The notes under the pieces: generated by a model
What the model saw: only the letters and a program-made list of their open reading frames with translations
Told to the model about the DNA's origin: nothing
Databases searched by the model: none
Position numbers and translations under genes: made by a program
Assembly: GCA_027487145.1 (NCBI GenBank)
Contig: JAIYEC010000062.1
Span: forward strand, 1-16,804
Length of the DNA: 16,804 nt
Source: a bacterium
GTDB lineage: Bacteria > Patescibacteriota > Minisyncoccia > Phycocordibacterales > UBA918
Direction: 5' to 3'
Part shown: positions 1 to 5,469 of the stretch, piece after piece
Layout of the letters: each line of letters opens with the position of its first letter
How positions within the stretch are numbered: the stretch's first letter is position 1

Positions 1-906
1 AATTTTTGGTCCAAAGCCAAGATGAACTACGTAAACCGCTGGGATAGCTGATTTAACGCGGGGAAGCCGGGCCGGGATTTTGGTGTTTTTGAGGATGGCG
101 ATAGCGCCAACGGCTGGAGTTTTGGATTTGGTGTTGCGCTGCATGAACTCGTTGAAACGACCACCCTTAATTGAAAGAGTACTGTCTTCACCTGCGACAT
201 CAAGCGAGAAGATGGCGTCTGAGTAGTACTCGTGATGAGCCATCATTTTTGGGTCAATTTCATACGGAGTCTCACTCATATCGAGGTACTCGATGATTTC
301 TCTAAAGTGCTTACGACTGCTATCGCTAAGGAACTCAAGGGGACTTGGTCCACGATGTCCAAGATCATGATCTTCTTCGATGAGATTTGAAAGAGCTGAG
401 AGGGGGTGTTCTTTCATTAACTCACGAGCCGCTGGAGGCATATGATCGAGCCGCTTGCGGAGATAGTTGGTTACTTCACGAGTGTAGCGAGTCACTGAGT
501 CTCGGTCGCCAAGAGAGTTGATACGAACAGTGTGGTCGCTGTGTCCAAGCTCGGTTGCTAGCGCGCGGGTTACCTGGATGAGGATAGCCTCAGCAATACT
601 GCGTTCAACATTAAAAATGTGAAAGGTGGCAGCTGGTTCAGCCGTGCGGGGCATTTGTTCAACTGAGTATAAGAGTACTGGTTCACCCATAGCGTGGAGC
701 TTTTCTTCACAGAAGGTCACGATACCGCTGGTGAGTACGCCACCATGAGAGTCATTCTTTTTATTAGTGGCAGTAACGGTGTGGGGAAGAGTGACGGTAC
801 AATCTTTGCAAGCAGGATGCTTTTTTAGTTGTTCAGCGGTTTGGAATCCAAAATGCTCAGCAGTTTGGTGTGCGACTTTCAAAAACTCAGTTGGTGAATA
901 TGACAT
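1..906 (-). CDS. Histidyl-tRNA synthetase-like protein, degenerate, 3' part outside the window
   Basis: The frame is open from the ATG at 906 to the window edge (302 codons, C-terminus missing). The order of segments follows class II HisRS/HisZ. Residues 128-134 (RINSLGD) and 147-155 match the HisRS 'NSLG...YL...LD' region. Residues 187-233 match the stretch leading to the histidine-binding loop. KGGRFNEF (247-254) stands where HisRS has GGGRYDGL, and residues 291-300 begin an anticodon-domain-like strand. Key catalytic features are eroded: the RGLDYY loop reads AHHEYY (223-228), losing the catalytic Arg, and motif 2 (about 83-108) is barely recognisable. The N-terminus before motif 2 is short and carries a Cys pair (C33, C36). 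It starts 8 nt after the lepB stop, so the two genes are probably co-transcribed. I infer a non-aminoacylating paralogue; a divergent true HisRS is less likely. Confidence 0.7.
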   Translation of the reverse strand, partial: MSYSPTEFLKVAHQTAEHFGFQTAEQLKKHPACKDCTVTLPHTVTATNKKNDSHGGVLTSGIVTFCEEKLHAMGEPVLLYSVEQMPRTAEPAATFHIFNVERSIAEAILIQVTRALATELGHSDHTVRINSLGDRDSVTRYTREVTNYLRKRLDHMPPAARELMKEHPLSALSNLIEEDHDLGHRGPSPLEFLSDSSRKHFREIIEYLDMSETPYEIDPKMMAHHEYYSDAIFSLDVAGEDSTLSIKGGRFNEFMQRNTKSKTPAVGAIAILKNTKIPARLPRVKSAIPAVYVVHLGFGPKI

Positions 907-914
907 ACGCAATG

Positions 915-1538
915 TTACGAACCTTTAATAATCATCTCTGGTACGGCAGCTCCAGGAAGATAATCTAATTCCTGTGGCGGAAAGAGACGCATCCAGGCTC
1001 GTCCGATAATTCGCTCTTCTTGGAGTACACCCCAGGCACGAGAATCAGAGCTTTCATCACGGTTATCACCCATCACGAAGTATTCTCGATCACCAATTTT
1101 TTCAACGAGCTTCGCAGCCGGTGGCATCGTTTCAGCATAGGCCTCACTTAGCACAAAACCTTGAGGATTAGCTTCATTTGCGATAGTGATGACGCCGTTT
1201 TCGATGGTGATAGTGTCTCCAGGAACGCCTATGACACGTTTAATGAAGTATTTAGACGGGTCACGTGGATACCGAAATACAATCACATCTCCTCGAGAGG
1301 GTGTTTCAAAGTGGTAGGTGAGTTGGTCAACAATCAAATACTCGCCAGTATGGAACGTATCCTCCATCGAAGCACCAGATACGATGAATGGTTGTGCAAT
1401 AAAAAGTCTGATTGGTACCACAATAAGTATTGCAATGAGTGAGAACTGAAAAATCTCACTGAGTGGGCTGCCGGCCTCAGCAAAAACAGCCTCATCAAAT
1501 TCATTAGTAACCGTTTTTTTCTTAGAGAAGAGACCCAT
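915..1538 (-). CDS. lepB: Signal peptidase I
   Basis: Membrane-bound serine protease that removes signal peptides from exported proteins. The 207-residue protein has one N-terminal transmembrane helix (about 29-51), then the catalytic serine motif SGASM (Ser57), the lysine motif YFIKRVIGVPGD (Lys100, general base) and the conserved box GDNRDESSDSR (157-167). All peptidase S26A hallmarks are present and the length is normal for a single-helix enzyme. A longer frame begins at a GTG at 1583, but the -10 box (1557-1562) lies inside that extension, so the ATG at 1538 is the start. Likely substrates in this window are the pilin-like proteins at 10.5-12.1 kb that carry signal peptides. It is transcribed divergently from pth and followed after 8 nt by the HisRS-like gene. 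Confidence 0.96.
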   Translation of the reverse strand: MGLFSKKKTVTNEFDEAVFAEAGSPLSEIFQFSLIAILIVVPIRLFIAQPFIVSGASMEDTFHTGEYLIVDQLTYHFETPSRGDVIVFRYPRDPSKYFIKRVIGVPGDTITIENGVITIANEANPQGFVLSEAYAETMPPAAKLVEKIGDREYFVMGDNRDESSDSRAWGVLQEERIIGRAWMRLFPPQELDYLPGAAVPEMIIKGS

Positions 1539-1556
1539 AGTTATACAATTTTTAGT

Positions 1557-1585
1557 ATTATACGAAATTAAAAATACGAACACAA
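1557..1585 (-). promoter_or_regulatory. lepB promoter
   Basis: Minus-strand TTGTGT (1585-1580), a 17-nt spacer and a consensus TATAAT (1562-1557). The predicted transcript starts near 1550 and leaves only about 12 nt before the ATG at 1538. No SD is visible. Confidence 0.75.
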
Positions 1586-1685
1586 ACTTTTTGATTTTTT
1601 ATTCGTATTGCGACATAAAAATTTTGTAACGTAAGTTATTGACTTTCAAAAAGTTTTACTGAAGGTATTGAAAAATAAGAAAAGA

Positions 1686-1710
1686 GCGATCCGACCTCCG
1701 GTCGCATCGC
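1686..1710. terminator. Hairpin between divergent lepB and pth, possible insulator
   Basis: Eleven-base arms (1686-1696 and 1700-1710) pair at 10 of 11 positions around a TCC loop. On the minus strand the hairpin is followed by a T-rich stretch (CTCTTTTCTTATTTTT), as in a Rho-independent terminator. It could block antisense reading from pth into lepB. No gene clearly needs it. Confidence 0.4.
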
Positions 1711-1724
1711 TGAATTATTTCTTG

Positions 1725-1737
1725 TACAATGGTGGTA
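1725..1737 (+). promoter_or_regulatory. pth -10 element, leaderless configuration
   Basis: TACAAT (1725-1730) ends 7 nt before the ATG at 1738, so transcription should begin at or next to the start codon. No good -35 box is seen. Confidence 0.55.
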
Positions 1738-2325
1738 ATGTTTTATATCGTTGGACTCGGTAACCATGGGACAAAATATCAAGACACACGGCATAATGTC
1801 GGGTGGACTGTGTGTGATTATGTTCGCTCGCAAGCCGCACTGCCTGATCTGGCGCCAGATAATTCTATGAGTGGTCGGGTGACTGAGGGCAGGGTGAAGG
1901 GTCTTCAGGTGCGGATGCTTTATCCTGACACATTTATGAACAATTCAGGTTCAGCTGTATCGAAATTTGTCCCACGAAGCGAGGTGGGGAACCTGATTGT
2001 TATCCATGACGATATCGATTTGCCACTCGGTGAAATCAAGCTCGGGAAAGGCCGAGGAGACGGGGGAAATAATGGTATTAAATCAATTATTGAGAAACTT
2101 GGTACCAAGGATTTTATCCGTATTAGAGTTGGTATCGCACCCCGTAGCTTCTGGACTGGGGAAGTGAAGCGACCAAAAGGCGGTGGGCCACTCGAGCGCT
2201 TTGTCCTCAAGCCATTTACACGTAGTGAGGCAGGGAAGCTTGAGGAGGTAAAAGAGCGCGCCTACGGCGCGCTTCAAGAGATTCTCCAAAACGGTCTTGA
2301 GTCCGCGATGAATAAATATAACTAA
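1738..2325 (+). CDS. pth: Peptidyl-tRNA hydrolase
   Basis: Cytoplasmic esterase that frees tRNA from peptidyl-tRNA dropped by stalled ribosomes. The 195-residue product begins in the family's usual way: IVGLGN (4-9), then TRHNVGW with catalytic His19, followed by FMNNSG and HDDIDLPLG...GRGDGGNNG, the conserved substrate-cleft loops. The usual GNPG is GNHG here, a mild oddity. The frame is open upstream to an ATG at 1729, but the -10 box overlaps that codon. Family alignments favour a start directly before FYIVGLG, so the ATG at 1738 is chosen. It is convergent with rpsA, and the two share the terminator at 2335-2372. Confidence 0.96.
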   Translation: MFYIVGLGNHGTKYQDTRHNVGWTVCDYVRSQAALPDLAPDNSMSGRVTEGRVKGLQVRMLYPDTFMNNSGSAVSKFVPRSEVGNLIVIHDDIDLPLGEIKLGKGRGDGGNNGIKSIIEKLGTKDFIRIRVGIAPRSFWTGEVKRPKGGGPLERFVLKPFTRSEAGKLEEVKERAYGALQEILQNGLESAMNKYN

Positions 2326-2334
2326 CTTTATGAA

Positions 2335-2372
2335 GCACAAAAAACCCGCTCATCTGAGCGGGTTTTTTGTGC
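2335..2372. terminator. Bidirectional Rho-independent terminator between pth and rpsA
   Basis: A perfect 17-bp inverted repeat (2335-2351 and 2356-2372) with loop ATCT, a CCCGCTC/GAGCGGG core and A6/T6 flanks inside the stem. It works in both directions for two convergent genes. Confidence 0.92.
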
Positions 2373-2384
2373 CTTGTATTTTTA

Positions 2385-3476
2385 TTACGCAGCTTCTTGA
2401 GCTTCCTTGAATGATAGCGTCATCTTCTGATCATTTGGTTCAAAGAGAGTAATCTTGAACTTGTAGACGCCACCAAGTGAGAGGGCTGCTTTGAGCTTTT
2501 CTTCTGTTTCAAATTCTGAAACATGAACGAGTCCAGCGACACCTTCTTCGATAGAAGCAAGAGCGCCATGCTTGTTGTACTTGATAACAACTGCATCAAC
2601 GATTGCTCCCTTAGCGTACTTCTTACCAGCTGCTTGCCATGGGTTTTCGCGGAGTTGCTTGATTGAGAGAGAGATTTTGTCGTCTTTGACTTCAATAACC
2701 TTTACATCAACTGCATCACCAACCTTGAACATGCTCTTCGTGTCTTCGACCAGACCCCAGTCGATTTCTGAGATGTGTACGAGACCTTCAAGACCTGGTT
2801 CGAGCTTCACAAATACTCCGAAGTCTACTGCACCAGTCACTTCACCCTTTACGATAGAGCCAACTTCGTACTTAGTCATCTTTTCTCCCTTCTCTTCTTT
2901 TTCTTGGAGGCTCTTTTCAGAGAAGATAAGCTTATGTTCTTTTGGATCAGCGGTGATCATCACAACTGAAAGATGCTTACCGATGAGGTCGTTAAGGGCT
3001 GTAAGGATTTTGTCCTTGTCACCATCTGATACTCGTGGGTAGTTTTCTGCTGAAAGCTGTGAAGCAGGAAGGAATCCTTGGATACCTTGCCACTCGATGA
3101 TAAGTCCGCCCTTGTTAGCTTCTTTTACAAGAAGACTCATAACGGTACCTCGCTTCACTGCTTCTTCAGCGTCAGCCCAGATGAGTGCTTGGCGAGCTTC
3201 CTTAAGAGAAAGTTCGATGTACCCATCTTCGTTTTCTGGAGTCACTACCTTTGAAGCGATAGTGTCACCAATACCCACCTTACGGAGGATGTCACGAGCG
3301 TTCATGTACTCACGACCGTAGATGATACCGGTTCCGTGCGGAAGGATATCAATGTACACGCGAGCACGACCAATCGCAGACACAGTCCCTTCTACGATTT
3401 GTCCTTCTTGTAATGGTTCTGGAGTCTGCGCCACGAAGTGATGCATGATTCCTGAAACTGTGTTTGTCTCTGACAT
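2385..3476 (-). CDS. rpsA: 30S ribosomal protein S1, four S1 repeats
   Basis: RNA-binding ribosomal protein that helps load mRNA on the 30S subunit. The 363-residue product has four OB-fold S1 repeats at about 22-95, 108-188, 200-272 and 285-360. The third is the most canonical (VKGEVTGAVDFGVFVKL and GLEGLVHISEI), while the second is degenerate. Proteobacterial S1 has six repeats; reduced copies are usual in other phyla and in CPR. The frame is open to 3641, but that extension is Arg/Cys-rich and unlike S1, and the ATG at 3476 fits the family N-terminus. Only a weak GGA stands upstream of the start. The leader is long (about 240 nt from the promoter at 3721-3748) and may hold a coupled small ORF. 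S1 regulates its own mRNA in Escherichia coli, so autoregulation here is a reasonable but unproven inference. Confidence 0.95.
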   Translation of the reverse strand: MSETNTVSGIMHHFVAQTPEPLQEGQIVEGTVSAIGRARVYIDILPHGTGIIYGREYMNARDILRKVGIGDTIASKVVTPENEDGYIELSLKEARQALIWADAEEAVKRGTVMSLLVKEANKGGLIIEWQGIQGFLPASQLSAENYPRVSDGDKDKILTALNDLIGKHLSVVMITADPKEHKLIFSEKSLQEKEEKGEKMTKYEVGSIVKGEVTGAVDFGVFVKLEPGLEGLVHISEIDWGLVEDTKSMFKVGDAVDVKVIEVKDDKISLSIKQLRENPWQAAGKKYAKGAIVDAVVIKYNKHGALASIEEGVAGLVHVSEFETEEKLKAALSLGGVYKFKITLFEPNDQKMTLSFKEAQEAA

Positions 3477-3480
3477 ATTA

Positions 3481-3555
3481 TTATTCCAGCCGCCACATAC
3501 GGCACATTTCTTCGTTGCTCTGCGTAAAATATTCCTCAATGTACGATGTGTACAT
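3481..3555 (-). CDS. Possible upstream ORF in the rpsA leader (24 aa)
   Basis: An ATG at 3555 opens a 24-codon frame (starting MYTSYIEEYF) whose TAA ends 4 nt before the rpsA ATG, the spacing expected for translational coupling. The same frame stays open, without an ATG, back beyond 3750. GAGGAG lies about 19 nt upstream of this ATG, too far to be a normal SD. It could be a leader peptide or chance, since this stretch is stop-poor in three frames. Confidence 0.3.
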   Translation of the reverse strand: MYTSYIEEYFTQSNEEMCRMWRLE

Positions 3556-3720
3556 CTCGTCATTTTTACTTGAGCTCCTCGAACTGCACTCGTCTGCGTC
3601 GGCTTCATATATGTTATTTCCGACGACACGCGTCCGCTCAACTGAGTCTCGTGGCCATGTCCATGAGAGCGGGGTTAAACGTGTGCCGCTAGAAGCTATT
3701 AATACCTGAAAGGTGGGACA

Positions 3721-3748
3721 AATATACCAGAATGTCAGATTTTGTCTA
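3721..3748 (-). promoter_or_regulatory. rpsA promoter
   Basis: Minus-strand TAGACA (3748-3743), a 16-nt spacer and TATATT (3726-3721), each 5 of 6 to consensus. The predicted start is near 3714, about 240 nt before rpsA. Confidence 0.65.
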
Positions 3749-3783
3749 TATAAAAACCGATCATGCTGGCCGGTGGTGGTGAG

Positions 3784-3806
3784 CGAAGGGGCGCACAGCC
3801 CCTTCG
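3784..3806 (-). terminator. Nine-bp hairpin after the 27-codon ORF
   Basis: CGAAGGGGC (3784-3792) and GCCCCTTCG (3798-3806) form a perfect stem with a 5-nt loop, starting 8 nt after the tandem TAA TAA stops at 3819-3814. No T-tract follows, so it may stabilise an mRNA end or be a weak terminator. Confidence 0.5.
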
Positions 3807-3816
3807 ACCCTTGTTA

Positions 3817-3900
3817 TTATTCCGGCAGAATACTTGGTCCGCACGGATTTATTGGTTGATGCTCCCGTCCTTCTGCTTCAGGTTCCACCTCCTCAAACAT
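3817..3900 (-). CDS. Small acidic 27-aa protein, unknown
   Basis: The product is not recognised. The ATG at 3900 is preceded by AAGGAGG 5 nt away, the strongest SD in the window, and by a good promoter at 3927-3954. The frame ends in tandem stops (TAA TAA) followed by a 9-bp hairpin, so promoter, SD, ORF and 3' hairpin form one compact unit. The peptide is Glu/Pro-rich with a single Cys (MFEEVEPEAEGREHQ, then a tail containing PCGPSILPE). It has no signal peptide or membrane helix. The acidic leader followed by a short Cys/Pro tail is loosely reminiscent of a precursor peptide, but no modifying enzyme lies nearby. The evidence that it is translated is the initiation signal, not homology. Confidence 0.55.
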   Translation of the reverse strand: MFEEVEPEAEGREHQPINPCGPSILPE

Positions 3901-3926
3901 TGATCCCTCCTTGGTTTGAGGCAATT

Positions 3927-3954
3927 ATCTTATCGTTTCAATGTGGTAAGTCAA
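3927..3954 (-). promoter_or_regulatory. Promoter of the 27-codon ORF
   Basis: Minus-strand TTGACT (3954-3949), a 16-nt spacer and TAAGAT (3932-3927). An overlapping GATAAT with a 19-nt spacer is the alternative. Confidence 0.6.
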
Positions 3955-3982
3955 GAAGAATAACTCCCAAGTAGGAACATCT

Positions 3983-4023
3983 AAAAAAGGCCAGGAGATG
4001 CGTGTGTGCAGAGCTCCGTGGCC
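3983..4023 (-). terminator. Rho-independent terminator of the candidate RNA
   Basis: On the minus strand GGCCA-C-GGAG (4023-4014) pairs with CTCC-TGGCC (3997-3989), one bulged base and a 16-nt loop, followed by TTTTTT (3988-3983). Confidence 0.7.
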
Positions 4024-4289
4024 GGTTTTTGGCCTCATATTCTGAAGCATAGAACCTATCGAGGGCTCTCGCAGCAGCAAGTACAGACCTGGTCACAGCT
4101 GTGACCGTTGGGTTGATACCAAAATAAAGCTTTGGCTGGCTTGGTGGTACGTTGTCACAGTTTAGATGTTCTTGTCTCAGATCCAATGTAGGCTACCGAA
4201 ACTCATCGCCACTGATGACTATTACCACCGATTCACGATGTGAAAGAATAGCAGAATGCGTGCCTCATACTGGTCCGCTACACACTGCC
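3983..4289 (-). ncRNA. Candidate noncoding RNA with promoter and terminator
   Basis: A near-consensus promoter (4296-4324) predicts a start near 4289, and a terminator hairpin with six T residues ends the unit near 3983, giving about 305 nt. No convincing SD-led ORF fills it. The only sizeable frame (from a TTG at 4186) has no SD and runs straight through the terminator. The sequence contains a perfect 16-bp palindrome (4091-4106) that would form a stem. I do not see RNase P RNA, SRP RNA, 6S or tmRNA signatures. Calling it an RNA gene is inference from the flanking signals. Confidence 0.45.
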
Positions 4290-4295
4290 AACAAA

Positions 4296-4324
4296 AATAT
4301 AGTCTCAAGGGTAGAGTTTGTAAA
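4296..4324 (-). promoter_or_regulatory. Promoter of the candidate RNA
   Basis: Minus-strand TTTACA (4324-4319), an exact 17-nt spacer and TATATT (4301-4296), each 5 of 6 to consensus. It lies directly behind the terminator at 4331-4365, so it begins a separate transcription unit. Confidence 0.65.
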
Positions 4325-4365
4325 GAAAGAGCCCCATCTCGATGCTCGAAAGCATGAGATGGGGC
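4322..4365 (-). terminator. Strong minus-strand terminator with UUCG loop
   Basis: GCCCCATCTC-ATGCT (4365-4351) and AGCAT-c-GAGATGGGGC (4346-4331) form a 15-bp stem with one bulge, closed by a TTCG tetraloop and followed by TCTTTCTTT. This shows that a transcript arrives from the 4.37-4.85 kb side on the minus strand. Confidence 0.85.
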
Positions 4366-4371
4366 GGGGGG

Positions 4372-4500
4372 TGGGACGTCGTCCCTAGTGTTGCCTAAGC
4401 AACGAGGGGTCCTTAATCAGAAGGTGGACTTGAACCTCCGCAGTCTGACTGCTAGCAGAGCATACTTCGCATGGTCAGCATGCAACTGACTCCCTGTGTG
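4372..4500 (-). other. Structured tail with tRNA-like T-arm, not a canonical tRNA
   Basis: On the minus strand a run of short stems precedes the terminator: GTCAG/CTGAC, CATGC/GTATG, GCAGT/ACTGC, then GGAGG-TTCAAGT-CCACC, a T-arm with consensus loop and one A-A mismatch. It continues with GTTGC/GCAAC and a GGGACG-A-CGTCCC palindrome. The T-arm is followed by TTCTGATT as an acceptor strand would be, but no matching 5' strand or anticodon arm can be drawn. It may be a tRNA relic, an attachment-site remnant or part of a structured RNA. Confidence 0.35.
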
Positions 4501-4524
4501 CGTGAATCAGCCGACCGCGGCTAT

Positions 4525-4632
4525 TCAGATGTTCGCCATTGCCTGGTGGATCTGCGCCGTGTGCGTGGCGCCGAGCGAGGTCATGGTCGGCGGGCTGGTC
4601 GAGTGCTGCGTCGACGGCTGGTGGAGGTTCAT
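4525..4632 (-). CDS. Small 35-aa protein, unknown
   Basis: The product is not recognised. The ATG at 4632 has a good SD (GAGGAG, 7 nt upstream) and lies 27 nt after the stop of the preceding small ORF, so the two look like a tiny operon. The peptide is rich in Thr, Ser, His, Gln and Pro (starts MNLHQPSTQHSTSPP, ends QIHQAMANI), with no membrane helix and almost no charge. Codons end mostly in G or C, unlike neighbouring genes. The GC-rich sequence also leaves long frames open on the opposite strand, so codon statistics alone do not settle which strand is coding. The SD and the downstream minus-strand terminator favour this one. Confidence 0.4.
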   Translation of the reverse strand: MNLHQPSTQHSTSPPTMTSLGATHTAQIHQAMANI

Positions 4633-4659
4633 GGTTGGTCTCCTCAAGTTGTGCAAGGT

Positions 4660-4779
4660 TTACGGTTCTTCGTTCCCCTGCATTTTCGATAGTACTGGAG
4701 GAGTAATAATTTTGCAAGGATGGCTGTGAACAGCAGCAAACACGGTAGAAGACTTCACCCTAGAGCACTTACTTTTCAT
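4660..4779 (-). CDS. Small basic 39-aa protein, unknown
   Basis: The product is not recognised. The ATG at 4779 is preceded by AAGGAG with an 11-nt spacer, slightly long but usable. The peptide has a basic start (MKSKCSRVKSSTVF), two Cys residues and an acidic end (GNEEP); the middle is mildly hydrophobic but too short and mixed to call a membrane helix. It is followed by the 35-codon ORF and a strong terminator, and its start is 66 nt from the divergent metallo-beta-lactamase-fold gene. No clear promoter was found. Confidence 0.38.
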   Translation of the reverse strand: MKSKCSRVKSSTVFAAVHSHPCKIITPPVLSKMQGNEEP

Positions 4780-4830
4780 AGTCGTGGTTACTCCTTGAAA
4801 AACCGGCGCGCAATTTCCGTCATGATGTCG

Positions 4831-4847
4831 TATAATGTCACCATTAT
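4831..4847 (+). promoter_or_regulatory. Leaderless promoter overlapped by an inverted repeat
   Basis: TATAAT (4831-4836) stands 9 nt before the ATG at 4846. ATAATG (4832-4837) and CATTAT (4842-4847) form a perfect 6-bp inverted repeat with a 4-nt centre spanning both the -10 box and the start codon. Confidence 0.65.
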
Positions 4848-5466
4848 GGTTATTTCATATCACGGAGGGCAGTGTTTTAAGGTCTCATTTGGTGACACAA
4901 CACTGGCGTTTAACCCAATTTCCAAAAAATCAAAACTTGAATCAACGAAGTTCGGCTCTGATGTCGCGTTTGTTAGCTTGTGGCACGACGACTTTAACGG
5001 TATCGAACAAGTAACGCATGGCAGTAAAGAACCAATTGTTATCGATACTCCTGGTGAATACGAGATGGGGAGTGTGACAGCGCGTGGATTTGGGGTAAAG
5101 ACAACCTACGATAAAAAAGAGACATTCAACACGATCTATCAGGTCCAGATGGAAGATATGAACCTCTTGTTCTTAGGAGCATTGGGTGATATCGATATCG
5201 ATTCAAAGATTTTGAGTGAACTATCTGATATTGATATTTTGTTTGTACCAATTGGCGGAGGAGATGTTCTGTCGGTCCCACAAGCCAGTAAACTAGCAGT
5301 CAAGCTTGAAGCGAAGCTGATTATTCCAATGCATTATGATGACGCTACATTAAAGCTTTTCTTGAAAGAAGAGGGCGAAGAAGGACTTAAGCCAGTTGAT
5401 AAGCTCACAATTAAGCGCAAAGAGGTGAGCGCGATGCAGGGAGATATTGTTGTCATTAAGAGCTAG
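4846..5466 (+). CDS. Metallo-beta-lactamase-fold protein (UlaG-like, COG2220 type), degenerate metal site
   Basis: A 206-residue protein resembling the small UlaG-like metallohydrolase branch. Visible blocks are FKVSFGDTTLAFNP (11-24), the HxHxDH position, VIDTPGEYEMGSV (65-77), LLFLGALGD (107-115), ILFVPIGGG (131-139) and IIPMHY (159-164). The metal motif reads SLWHDDFN (44-51), so the first and last histidines are replaced and only His47 and the aspartates remain. Metal-dependent hydrolysis may be altered or lost. A longer frame starts at 4720, but the promoter lies inside it and the family begins at this ATG. The next gene starts 3 nt after the stop, forming an operon. The substrate is unknown. 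Confidence 0.75.
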   Translation: MVISYHGGQCFKVSFGDTTLAFNPISKKSKLESTKFGSDVAFVSLWHDDFNGIEQVTHGSKEPIVIDTPGEYEMGSVTARGFGVKTTYDKKETFNTIYQVQMEDMNLLFLGALGDIDIDSKILSELSDIDILFVPIGGGDVLSVPQASKLAVKLEAKLIIPMHYDDATLKLFLKEEGEEGLKPVDKLTIKRKEVSAMQGDIVVIKS

Positions 5467-5469
5467 GCT

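Noticed and set aside
1539..1583. GTG start for lepB at 1583
   Set aside because: The TATAAT at 1557-1562 would lie inside the coding region; the ATG at 1538 is in the right place for this promoter.
3477..3641. N-terminal extension of S1 to 3641
   Set aside because: The extension is basic and Cys-containing, unlike S1, and the ATG at 3476 matches the family start.
3938..4186. Minus-strand 82-codon frame from a TTG
   Set aside because: No SD or -10 near the TTG, it reads through a good terminator (3983-4023) and ends inside the next promoter's -35 region.
4400..4500. Calling a tRNA or tmRNA here
   Set aside because: Only the T-arm is convincing. No acceptor partner, D-arm with GG, anticodon arm or tag reading frame ending in Ala-Ala could be found.
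4471..4692. Plus-strand Arg-rich 73-codon frame
   Set aside because: The composition is typical of a GC-rich shadow frame, and there is no initiation signal.
4496..4729. Plus-strand 77-codon frame with hydrophobic, Cys/Trp-rich product
   Set aside because: It is antisense to the SD-led 35-codon ORF, has no SD or promoter, and its hydrophobicity follows from the complementary strand's His/Gln/Thr codons. The strong terminator downstream points to minus-strand transcription.
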